A DNA stretch of 33,417 nucleotides, taken from assembly GCA_945873505.1 (NCBI GenBank), contig CAMCDQ010000022.1:1-33417 (forward strand). Direction: 5' to 3'. The DNA comes from Chitinophaga pinensis. Lineage in GTDB: Bacteria > Bacteroidota > Bacteroidia > Flavobacteriales > Flavobacteriaceae. A program made the translations under genes and the position numbers. Each line of letters starts with the position of its first letter. Position 1 is the stretch's first letter. The notes beneath the pieces were generated by a model that was not told the DNA's origin, ran no database searches, and worked only from the letters and a program-made list of their open reading frames with translations. Shown in pieces: positions 27,120 to 33,417 of this stretch.

Positions 27120-27148
27120 GGTTCTAATAAAATTAACTTTTAATATTT

Positions 27149-28348
27149 ATGTACATAATTAATATACACAAAGCGTCCCTCATAATTGGATTATGTATTC
27201 TGTCTTTTTCTGGTTTTAGTCAAAACAACAAATTCAAAGTTACATTGGATGCGGGGCACGGCGCCCATGATTTTGGGGCAGTCTATAAAGGTCATGTTGA
27301 AAAAAATATTGCACTTGCGGTAGTTTTAAAAGTGGGGAAAATATTAGAAGAACAACCTAATTTTGAAGTAAATTATACCCGAAAAACAGATGTTTTCATT
27401 GGTCTTATTGAAAGAGCAAACATTGCAAATAGAGTAGATGCTACTATTTTTGTGTCCATTCATTGCAATGCCAATAAAAATACTGCTGCTGATGGAACTG
27501 AAACGTACGTTATGGGTATGTCAAAAAACGCTTCAAACCTTGCTGCTGCAAAAAAAGAAAATGAGGTGGTTACTTTAGAAAAAGACTACAAACAAAAATA
27601 CGAAGGATACGACCCGAATTCCCCAGAAACATTAATAGGATTGACATTAATGCAAGAAGATATTTTAAATAATAGTATTTCTTTGGCGGGTAAAATTGAA
27701 GATTCTTTTTCAGCATTAGGAAAGAAAATAAGAGGCGGTGGTGTTAAACAAGCTCCATTTATGGTACTTCACAAAGCGTATATGGCGCGAGTTTTGATTG
27801 AAATGGGATTTATCTCGAATCCAATAGAAGGTGATAAATTAGATTCTGAAGACGGACAAAATGAAATAGCAAATGCCATCGCTGAAGCTATTATTAGTTA
27901 CAAAAAAGAATACTTTGGAAATGGAACTATCGAAAATGATGAGGATCGTCCTTCGAAAAAAATAATTGAAAAACCTGTCAAAGACACTACAACTCCCGTT
28001 AAAAAAGAAAATAAAATAATTAAAGAGGTGGTAAAAAAAGAACCATCCAAAAAAGAAACCACCAAAGAAGTAGTAAAAGAAGTTCAAAATGAAACTGGAG
28101 TTGTTTTTAAAGTTCAAATTGCTGCAAGTAGTAAGAAAATGGATTTAGACCCAAGTAACTTTAAAGGACTGAAAAACATTGATTCTGATTATAACGGAAC
28201 CATATATAAATATACTTATGGTCAAACAACTGATTATTCTGAGGCGAAAAAGTATTTATCGGATGCAAAATCAAAAGGTTACGATTCTGCCTTTTTGATT
28301 GCTTTTAAAAACGGAAAAAGTATTTCCGTTAAAGATGCCATCAAATAA
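27149..28348 (+). CDS. Secreted N-acetylmuramoyl-L-alanine amidase (Amidase_3) with C-terminal SPOR-like domain
   Basis: The enzyme cleaves the bond between MurNAc and the stem peptide, needed for cell separation and wall turnover. The 399 residues begin with a signal peptide (MYIINIHKASLIIGLCILSF, cleavage near GFSQ-NNK). The Amidase_3 domain shows all expected ligands: H37 in DAGHGAHD, E51 in HVEKNIA, H105 in SIHCNAN and catalytic E218 in RVLIEMGFISN. A Lys/Glu/Thr-rich linker (about 265-315) joins it to a C-terminal SPOR-like domain (VFKVQIAASS through the end) that probably binds denuded septal glycan. Divergent from lptD; mlaD follows after 49 bases. Confidence 0.94.
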   Translation: MYIINIHKASLIIGLCILSFSGFSQNNKFKVTLDAGHGAHDFGAVYKGHVEKNIALAVVLKVGKILEEQPNFEVNYTRKTDVFIGLIERANIANRVDATIFVSIHCNANKNTAADGTETYVMGMSKNASNLAAAKKENEVVTLEKDYKQKYEGYDPNSPETLIGLTLMQEDILNNSISLAGKIEDSFSALGKKIRGGGVKQAPFMVLHKAYMARVLIEMGFISNPIEGDKLDSEDGQNEIANAIAEAIISYKKEYFGNGTIENDEDRPSKKIIEKPVKDTTTPVKKENKIIKEVVKKEPSKKETTKEVVKEVQNETGVVFKVQIAASSKKMDLDPSNFKGLKNIDSDYNGTIYKYTYGQTTDYSEAKKYLSDAKSKGYDSAFLIAFKNGKSISVKDAIK

Positions 28349-28373
28349 TGCTACATTAACCAAAGTTTTATTT

Positions 28374-28381
28374 TAAATTTG
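28374..28381 (+). promoter_or_regulatory. Possible -7 element for mlaD
   Basis: TAAATTTG matches TAnnTTTG exactly, between the amidase stop and the mlaD TTG start at 28398. No TTG is found at the -33 position. If used, transcription starts about 10 bases before the start codon, a very short leader. Confidence 0.3.
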
Positions 28382-28397
28382 TATAAAATATCTGAAA

Positions 28398-29360
28398 TTG
28401 AAAATTACTAAAGAAATTAAAACCGGAATATTAGTTATTGCGTCTATTGCATTGTTTTTATGGGGTTATAGCTATTTAAAAGGAAAAGATTTGTTAAATG
28501 ATTACAAAACCATCTTTGTCGAATATGACAATGTTGAAGGTTTGGCATTGAATGCTCCTGTAACAATTAACGGATTAGTTATTGGTAAAGTTTCGAAAAT
28601 AGTACTTCAAAATTCCACAGGAAAATTAGTAGTTGAACTTCAAATAAAAAGCGGGTTTCCATTTTCTAAATCAAGTATAGTGGCTATTTATGAGCCTGGA
28701 TTAATAGGTGGAAAGCAAATACAAATCATCCCTGATTTTGAAGATAAAAATCTAGCTGTTACTGGCGATACTTTGAAAAGCGCCGTTAAAAAAGGTTTGA
28801 CCGATCTTGTTGCAGATAAATTAACTCCATTGCAAGATAAAGTGGAAAAAATGATTGTAAATGCTGATTTACTATTAAAAAATTTGAATGATGTTTTGGA
28901 TACAAAATCTAAGGAAAATTTAAAAAATAGCATTTCTAATTTAAATGAAACTTTAGCAGGATTTAATGCAGCATCCAAAAATGTAAATTCTATTTTGGCT
29001 GATAATAAAAGTAAAATTGACGGAACAATTTCAAATTTAAACAGAGTATCGTCTGATTTTACAAAAATTTCCGATTCGTTAGCAAAAGCAAACTTAGGCC
29101 AAATAGTTAAAAATCTTGAAAAAACACTTGTTAATGTTGATAAATTGATGAGTGATGTTCAATCTGGTAAAGGAACTTTCGGAAAAATGATAAAAGACGA
29201 ATCGTTGTATAATAATCTGGATAAAACTTCAAAAGAATTGGAGTTATTACTTCAAGATGTAAGGCTAAACCCAACGAGATATGTTAATGTATCTCTTTTT
29301 GGAAAGAAAAACAAACCTTATACAAGTCCGAAAGACACCATTTCAAATTCTAAAAACTAA
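28398..29360 (+). CDS. MlaD/MCE-family lipid-transport protein
   Basis: MCE proteins form hexameric lipid tunnels of the periplasm fed by an MlaE/MlaF ABC transporter. This 320-residue protein has an N-terminal anchor helix (KTGILVIASIALFLWGYSYL), an MCE domain at about 35-115 (VEYDNVEGLALNAPVTINGL and the later GLIGGKQIQIIPD), and a long alpha-helical tail with repeated Asn/Leu-rich heptads to about residue 260. The start is TTG 28398; upstream in-frame codons reach a stop at 28374-28376 with only CTG 28392 as an alternative. No MlaE or MlaF gene is in the window, so partners are encoded elsewhere. A 6-base gap to the Fe-S gene suggests translational linkage. Confidence 0.92.
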   Translation: MKITKEIKTGILVIASIALFLWGYSYLKGKDLLNDYKTIFVEYDNVEGLALNAPVTINGLVIGKVSKIVLQNSTGKLVVELQIKSGFPFSKSSIVAIYEPGLIGGKQIQIIPDFEDKNLAVTGDTLKSAVKKGLTDLVADKLTPLQDKVEKMIVNADLLLKNLNDVLDTKSKENLKNSISNLNETLAGFNAASKNVNSILADNKSKIDGTISNLNRVSSDFTKISDSLAKANLGQIVKNLEKTLVNVDKLMSDVQSGKGTFGKMIKDESLYNNLDKTSKELELLLQDVRLNPTRYVNVSLFGKKNKPYTSPKDTISNSKN

Positions 29361-29366
29361 TATTAC

Positions 29367-30698
29367 ATGGGTTATTTAGACAGTATCATATTTGCAACTA
29401 TATTAGTTTTAGGCTTTGGTTTTTTTACTATTAATATTAGAAAAATTATCAGAAATATTAAGTTAGGACAGGATATTAATCGTTCAGACAATCCTAAGTC
29501 TCGATGGAAAAATATGGCTATGATTGCACTTGGACAATCTAAAATGGTCAAAAGACCAATTGCTGGTGTACTTCATGTAATCGTATATATTGGATTTGTA
29601 GTCATTAATATAGAATTATTAGAAATCATAATTGACGGACTTTTTGGAACTCATCGTGTATTTTCATTTTTGGGGACATTTTATAATATTCTAATTGGTT
29701 CTTTTGAAATATTAGCCTTTTTAGTTTTGGTTGCAGTACTTGTTTTTTATGCTCGTAGAAATAGTATTAAATTAAAAAGATTCGTTCATTCTGATTTAAA
29801 AGGATGGCCAAAAAGCGATGCCAATTATATTTTATATTTTGAAATCGTGCTGATGTCCTTGTTTCTATTGATGAACGCAGCAGATTTACATTTGCAAAAT
29901 ATAACTGGAGGTTTCGGTCATTATTCTCAAGTGGGTTCTTTCCCAATTTCTCAATTTATAGCTCCAATTTTCAATGGACTATCGGAATCAGTGGTTATGA
30001 TGATTGAAAGAGCTGTTTGGTGGATGCACATTATTGGAATATTAATATTTCTAAACTATTTATATTTCTCAAAACATTTGCACATTCTTTTAGCATTTCC
30101 AAATACTTATTTTGCCAATTTAAATCCATTGGGACAATTTGATAATTTAGAATCGGTTACAAAAGAAGTGAAATTGATGATGGATCCAAATGTCGATCCT
30201 TATGCAACAGCTCCAATTGATGAAAATGCAGTTCCTTCTAAATTTGGTGCTAGTGATGTTCAAGATTTAAATTGGGTGCAATTATTAAATGCCTATACTT
30301 GTACTGAATGCGGTCGATGCACTTCAGTTTGTCCTGCAAATCAAACGGGTAAAAAATTATCTCCTCGAAAAATAATGATGGATACCAGAGATCGTTTAGT
30401 GGAAGTTGGTAAAAATATAGATGCCAATAAAGGTGTTTTTATACCAGATAACAAAACATTATTAAACGATTTCATAACTCCAGAAGAACTTTGGGCGTGT
30501 ACTTCTTGTAATGCTTGTGTTGAAGAATGCCCAGTAAATATTAGTCCATTATCTATTATCATGGATATGAGAAGGTATTTAGTTATGGAACAAAGTGCCG
30601 CGCCAATGCCCTTAAATGCAATGATGAGCAATATTGAAAATAACGGTGCGCCTTGGCAATACAATCAACAAGATCGTTTGAATTGGAAAAACGAATAA
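29367..30698 (+). CDS. Membrane Fe-S oxidoreductase subunit, HdrE/NarI-like plus two [4Fe-4S] sites
   Basis: This 443-residue protein fuses a multi-helix membrane domain (about 1-250) with a ferredoxin-like domain. The membrane part resembles b-type cytochrome subunits of NarI/HdrE: candidate haem ligands are H70 (VLHVIVYIGF), H221 (WWMHIIG) and H237/H239 (SKHLH). The soluble part has two cluster motifs, C312-T-E-C-G-R-C-T-S-V-C322-P and C378-T-S-C-N-A-C-V-E-E-C388-P. This is the layout of membrane electron-transfer subunits that link a quinone pool to a CCG-domain partner; that partner is encoded at 31281-32072, with one small gene between them. Donor and acceptor are unknown. It follows the MCE gene after 6 bases. 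Confidence 0.9.
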   Translation: MGYLDSIIFATILVLGFGFFTINIRKIIRNIKLGQDINRSDNPKSRWKNMAMIALGQSKMVKRPIAGVLHVIVYIGFVVINIELLEIIIDGLFGTHRVFSFLGTFYNILIGSFEILAFLVLVAVLVFYARRNSIKLKRFVHSDLKGWPKSDANYILYFEIVLMSLFLLMNAADLHLQNITGGFGHYSQVGSFPISQFIAPIFNGLSESVVMMIERAVWWMHIIGILIFLNYLYFSKHLHILLAFPNTYFANLNPLGQFDNLESVTKEVKLMMDPNVDPYATAPIDENAVPSKFGASDVQDLNWVQLLNAYTCTECGRCTSVCPANQTGKKLSPRKIMMDTRDRLVEVGKNIDANKGVFIPDNKTLLNDFITPEELWACTSCNACVEECPVNISPLSIIMDMRRYLVMEQSAAPMPLNAMMSNIENNGAPWQYNQQDRLNWKNE

Positions 30699-30711
30699 TA
30701 ATAACTACATG

Positions 30712-30755
30712 AAAATTCTCTTATAGGTGAGTTTAAGAGCGTTCTTAAGAATTTT
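30712..30755 (+). promoter_or_regulatory. Foldable leader between the Fe-S gene and the HAD gene
   Basis: AAAATTCT (30712-30719) is complementary to AGAATTTT (30748-30755). Inside, CTCTTA (30718-30723) pairs with TAAGAG (30734-30739), and TTCTTAAGAA (30742-30751) is a perfect palindrome; the pairings are partly exclusive. This 94-base gap is larger than others in the operon, so a regulatory or processing site is plausible. No -7 box is visible. Confidence 0.3.
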
Positions 30756-30792
30756 AAATTAATTAAATACAAACACACAACACACAACAAAA

Positions 30793-31239
30793 ATGAATTC
30801 AGAAGATTTAGACAAGCAGTTACTAGCAGCATCAGAAAATGGTCACACAATTAGTCCAATTTTGCCAGAAGGAGTAAAAAATTATTTAATAGACATTGAC
30901 GGTACGATTTGTGATGATATCCCAAACGAAGAACCAGAGAGAATGTTGACTGCGGAAGTTTATCCTGACGCATTAATTACTTTGAATAAATGGTACGATG
31001 AAGGGCATATTATCTGCTTTTTTACTTCACGAACAGAAGAACACAGAGTTTATACTGAAATTTGGTTGAAGCAACACGGTTTCAAATACCACGGAATGGT
31101 AATGGGAAAACCACGTGGAGGAAACTACCATTGGATTGACAATCATTTAGTTAAAGCAACAAGATACAGAGGTAAATTTACAGATTTAGTTGACAAAGAA
31201 GTTACCATTCAAGTTTTTGATGATGAACATCACGAATAA
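30793..31239 (+). CDS. Small HAD-like phosphohydrolase of unknown substrate
   Basis: This 148-residue protein has the HAD nucleophile motif D34-I-D-G-T (LIDIDGTICDD), a motif II-like FFTSRTEEHR, and a later MGKPRGGNYHWIDNHLV that could supply the Lys and acidic residues of motifs III and IV. It has no cap domain and no signal peptide. As far as I recall, flavobacterial homologues are sometimes labelled phosphoheptose isomerase; no SIS-domain feature supports that. It is inserted between the two Fe-S protein genes (94 bases upstream gap, 41 downstream). A phosphatase acting on a cofactor or lipid precursor is possible, but the substrate is not indicated by sequence. Confidence 0.82.
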   Translation: MNSEDLDKQLLAASENGHTISPILPEGVKNYLIDIDGTICDDIPNEEPERMLTAEVYPDALITLNKWYDEGHIICFFTSRTEEHRVYTEIWLKQHGFKYHGMVMGKPRGGNYHWIDNHLVKATRYRGKFTDLVDKEVTIQVFDDEHHE

Positions 31240-31249
31240 AACAGATAAC

Positions 31250-31265
31250 TTGTGAGTTTTCACAA
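31250..31265 (+). promoter_or_regulatory. Perfect palindrome TTGTGA-GTTT-TCACAA before the CCG-domain gene
   Basis: A 6-bp perfect inverted repeat with a 4-base spacer lies 10 bases after the HAD stop and 15 bases before the ATG of the Fe-S gene. The half-site TTGTGA is of the CRP/FNR family type, with FNR-like N4 spacing. It may be an operator for a CRP/FNR-like regulator or a small RNA hairpin; the sequence cannot decide. Confidence 0.4.
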
Positions 31266-31280
31266 ATAAATAAATAGTAG

Positions 31281-32072
31281 ATGTCAGAGAGTTTAGTAGT
31301 TCCAACAATGGCAGAAATGTTAGCACAAGGAAAACAACCGGAAGTTTTATTTTGGGTTGGTTGCGCAGGAAGTTTTGATGATAGAGCAAAGAAAATTACA
31401 AAAGCATTTGTGAGGATATTAAATCGTTCCAATGTTTCTTTTGCTGTACTTGGAACCGAAGAAAGTTGTACAGGAGATCCTGCTAAACGAGCTGGAAACG
31501 AATTTTTGTTTCAAATGCAAGCAATGATGAACATTGAAGTATTGAACGCTTATGAAGCCAAAAAAATTGTTACTGCTTGTCCGCATTGTTTCAATACTTT
31601 GAAAAATGAGTATCCCGAATTAGGTGGTAAATACGAAGTGGTGCATCATACAGAATTTTTAAAATCTTTGTTAGATGATGGTCGATTAACCATTGAAGGC
31701 GGTCAATTTAAAGGTAAAAAAATTACTTTTCATGATCCTTGTTATTTAGGAAGAGCCAATAATGTTTATGAAGCACCAAGGGAATTAATTCTTAAATTGG
31801 ATGCAGAATTGGTTGAAATGAAACGCTCAAAAGCCAATGGTTTGTGTTGTGGAGCTGGTGGCGCACAAATGTTTAAGGATGCAGAACCAGGAAATAAAGA
31901 GGTAAATATCGAAAGAACGGAAGAGGCTTTGGAAACAAAATCTGAAATAATTGCAGCAGGTTGTCCCTTTTGCAATACAATGATGACTGACGGAATCAAA
32001 AACAAAGAAAAAGAGGGCGATGTTAAAGTTATGGATATTGCCGAACTAATTGCAAATGCTCAAGATTTGTAA
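31281..32072 (+). CDS. CCG-domain Fe-S oxidoreductase subunit (HdrB/GlpC/LldE-like)
   Basis: This 263-residue soluble protein has two cysteine-rich (CCG, PF02754) domains of the type that binds a non-cubane [4Fe-4S] cluster. The first domain has C28 (WVGCAGS), C63 (EESCTGDPAKRAGNE) and C100-P-H-C103; its central motif has one Cys rather than two, as is common in this branch. The second domain is complete: HDPCYLGR, GLCCGAGGAQ and AGCPFCNTMM. It is the natural partner of the membrane subunit at 29367-30698, together resembling HdrDE or a GlpC/LldEF-like electron-transfer unit. No dehydrogenase gene (lactate, glycerol-3-phosphate or fatty-acid type) is nearby, so the electron donor is unknown. 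Confidence 0.91.
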   Translation: MSESLVVPTMAEMLAQGKQPEVLFWVGCAGSFDDRAKKITKAFVRILNRSNVSFAVLGTEESCTGDPAKRAGNEFLFQMQAMMNIEVLNAYEAKKIVTACPHCFNTLKNEYPELGGKYEVVHHTEFLKSLLDDGRLTIEGGQFKGKKITFHDPCYLGRANNVYEAPRELILKLDAELVEMKRSKANGLCCGAGGAQMFKDAEPGNKEVNIERTEEALETKSEIIAAGCPFCNTMMTDGIKNKEKEGDVKVMDIAELIANAQDL

Positions 32073-32105
32073 CTATATAAATCTGAATTTAATAAGTAAA
32101 TTACC

Positions 32106-32594
32106 ATGTATATTCCTTTCGAAAATTTACCTGAAGAATCTAAAATATGGATTTATCAATCCAACAGAAAATTCTCTGACGATGAATTTACAGCAATAGA
32201 AGTTGATTTAAAAGCGTTTATTGAAAATTGGACTGCACACGGAACCAGTTTGGAAGCGTCATTTGAATTGAAATACAATCGGTTTATAATTCTTGCCGTA
32301 AATCAAGAAGTTCAAGCAGCAACAGGATGTTCTATAGATTCGTCAGTTCAATTTATTCAAAATTTAGAACAGAAATATGAAGTAGATTTATTGGATAAAA
32401 TGAATGTTACTTTCAAATTAGGAGAACACGTGGCACATAAAACCTTGCTTGATTTCAAAAAAATGGCAAAGGACAAAGCGGTTACAGAAAATACAATTGT
32501 CTTTAATAATTTGATAAATAATATTGCTGAATACAATGAATCTTGGGAAGTTCCAGCAATGGATAGTTGGCACAGTCGCTTTTTTTTTAAATAA
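32106..32594 (+). CDS. Conserved cytoplasmic protein of unknown function
   Basis: This 162-residue protein has no signal peptide and no membrane segment. It begins MYIPFENLPEESKIWIYQSN and carries a middle motif AATGCSIDSSVQFIQNLEQK and an end PAMDSWHSRFFFK. As far as I recall, flavobacterial homologues carry the label 'ABC transporter ATPase', but there is no Walker A (GxxGxGKS/T), no signature LSGGQ and no Walker B, so the name is not supported. It lies 33 bases after the CCG-domain gene and 9 bases before the GH3 gene, in the same run. The conserved Cys and Ser around CSIDSS could be a ligand or redox site; this is speculation. Confidence 0.8.
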   Translation: MYIPFENLPEESKIWIYQSNRKFSDDEFTAIEVDLKAFIENWTAHGTSLEASFELKYNRFIILAVNQEVQAATGCSIDSSVQFIQNLEQKYEVDLLDKMNVTFKLGEHVAHKTLLDFKKMAKDKAVTENTIVFNNLINNIAEYNESWEVPAMDSWHSRFFFK

Positions 32595-32603
32595 ATTCAT
32601 TTA

Positions 32604-33417
32604 ATGAAATCAGTTCTACTTCGTTTTTCTTTAGTTGTAATGCTAATTGCATTTGGAATTTCGTGTTCTTCAACTAAGCACGTAAAATCTAAAAACCCAA
32701 TTGCAAATGAATTTGACACCAATTTATTTGTAGAAAAAAAACCTTTCAAAAATCCCTTTTTTTCTGAATCAATAACAGAAGAACAATGGGTTGACAGTAT
32801 TTACAATAACATGAGTTTTGACGAAAAAGTTGGGCAACTCTTTATGGTTGCAGCCTATTCCAATAAAGATTCAATACATATAAATTCCATTGACAAACTT
32901 ATTAAAGAATCAAAAATTGGAGGTTTGATTTTTTTTCAAGGAGGACCAATTCGACAAGCTAATTTAACCAATCGCTACCAATCCAAATCTAAATTACCTT
33001 TGTTTATTGGAATTGACGCAGAATGGGGATTGAGTATGCGTTTGGATTCAACCTATCGTTTTCCTTGGAATATGACTTTGGGTGCCATTCGAGATACCAA
33101 ATTAATAGAAAAAGTAGGTTCTAAAATGGGATTTGAAAGCAAAAGATTGGGTGTTCATTTCAATTTTGCACCAGTTTTAGATATCAATACAAACCCAAAA
33201 AATCCAATTATAGGTTTTCGTTCTTTTGGAGAAAATAAAGAAAATGTTACCAATAGCGCCATTGCATTGATGAAAGGCGTTCAAAAACAAGGCGTTTTTT
33301 CAACAGGGAAACATTTTCCAGGGCACGGAGATACTGAAGCAGATTCTCATTTATCTTTGCCATTAGTTAGTTTTTCCCAAGAAAGAATAAATGAGGTTGA
33401 GTTTTATCCTTATAAAA
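32604..33417 (+). CDS. Glycoside hydrolase family 3, NagZ-like lipoprotein (partial, C-terminus outside the window)
   Basis: 271 codons are open from ATG 32604 to the window end. MKSVLLRFSLVVMLIAFGIS followed by C-S-S-T-K looks like a lipoprotein signal. The domain is a GH3 TIM barrel: MSFDEKVGQLFMVAAYS, FIGIDAEWGLSMRL, FNFAPVLDINTNPKN and KHFPGHGDTEADSH. That last motif fits the NagZ pattern KH(F/I)PG(H/L)GxxxxDSH, whose Asp-His pair serves as general acid/base in beta-N-acetylglucosaminidases. Expected role: release of GlcNAc from wall fragments in the periplasm. Full-length Bacteroidota relatives often carry a C-terminal beta-lactamase-like domain, which would lie beyond this window. Confidence 0.9.
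   Translation, partial: MKSVLLRFSLVVMLIAFGISCSSTKHVKSKNPIANEFDTNLFVEKKPFKNPFFSESITEEQWVDSIYNNMSFDEKVGQLFMVAAYSNKDSIHINSIDKLIKESKIGGLIFFQGGPIRQANLTNRYQSKSKLPLFIGIDAEWGLSMRLDSTYRFPWNMTLGAIRDTKLIEKVGSKMGFESKRLGVHFNFAPVLDINTNPKNPIIGFRSFGENKENVTNSAIALMKGVQKQGVFSTGKHFPGHGDTEADSHLSLPLVSFSQERINEVEFYPYK

Noticed and set aside
30793..31239. Label phosphoheptose isomerase for the small HAD-like gene
   Set aside because: DIDGT and the later HAD-like motifs are visible, whereas no SIS-domain sugar isomerase pattern is present.

Overview
The window looks like a chromosomal segment of a Flavobacterium-type member of the Bacteroidota. The evidence is an AT-rich background, A-rich rather than Shine-Dalgarno leaders, several TTG starts, promoter octamers of the TAnnTTTG type (with a TTG about 19-23 bases upstream), and housekeeping proteins that read as flavobacterial. 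I found no insertion sequence, prophage, integrase or CRISPR array; gene content is almost all core housekeeping.

Layout. (1) 1-8160: a partial minus-strand RimB-RimK-type fusion (S6 glutamylation) and clpC, then the divergent pair gyrA and a secreted TPR protein. (2) 8218-10209: a minus-strand thiolase and NlpC/P60 peptidase pair, meeting gyrA-TPR at a strong hairpin terminator. (3) 10444-10816: a compact tRNA operon, Ser(GCU)-Pro(UGG)-Arg(UCU), with a textbook Bacteroidota promoter and a terminator. (4) 11044-11745: a VanX-like D-Ala-D-Ala dipeptidase lipoprotein, whose 3' end overlaps by 4 bases the last gene of a tight five-gene minus-strand operon at 11742-15938 (tsaD, rsmE, DUF4159-type protein, THUMP-like methyltransferase, small secreted protein). 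(5) 16083/16137-23920: tamB, pfkA, gap and a BadF/BcrA-type sugar kinase on the plus strand. (6) 23958-27014: lptD and ridA on the minus strand. (7) 27149-33417: a plus-strand run of periplasmic amidase, MCE/MlaD-type protein, membrane Fe-S oxidoreductase, small HAD-like protein, CCG-domain Fe-S protein, an unnamed conserved protein, and a GH3 (NagZ-like) lipoprotein cut by the window end.

Themes. Envelope building and turnover dominate: TamB and LptD for outer-membrane proteins and LPS, MlaD for lipid transport, and amidase, VanX-like, NlpC/P60, NagZ-like and GlcNAc-kinase-like proteins for peptidoglycan remodelling and recycling. A second theme is translation and RNA modification (RimK, TsaD, RsmE, methyltransferase, tRNAs), and a third is central carbon metabolism (PfkA, GAPDH, thiolase).

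The least explained parts are the split heterodisulfide-reductase-like redox pair interrupted by a HAD gene (29367-32072), a perfect 16-base palindrome just upstream of its second subunit, the fused ligase/protease at the left edge, a foldable leader in front of gap, a tamB reading frame whose membrane anchor has no ATG/GTG/TTG start, and divergent lptD/amidase promoters that face each other. I found no convincingly new defence or mobile system.
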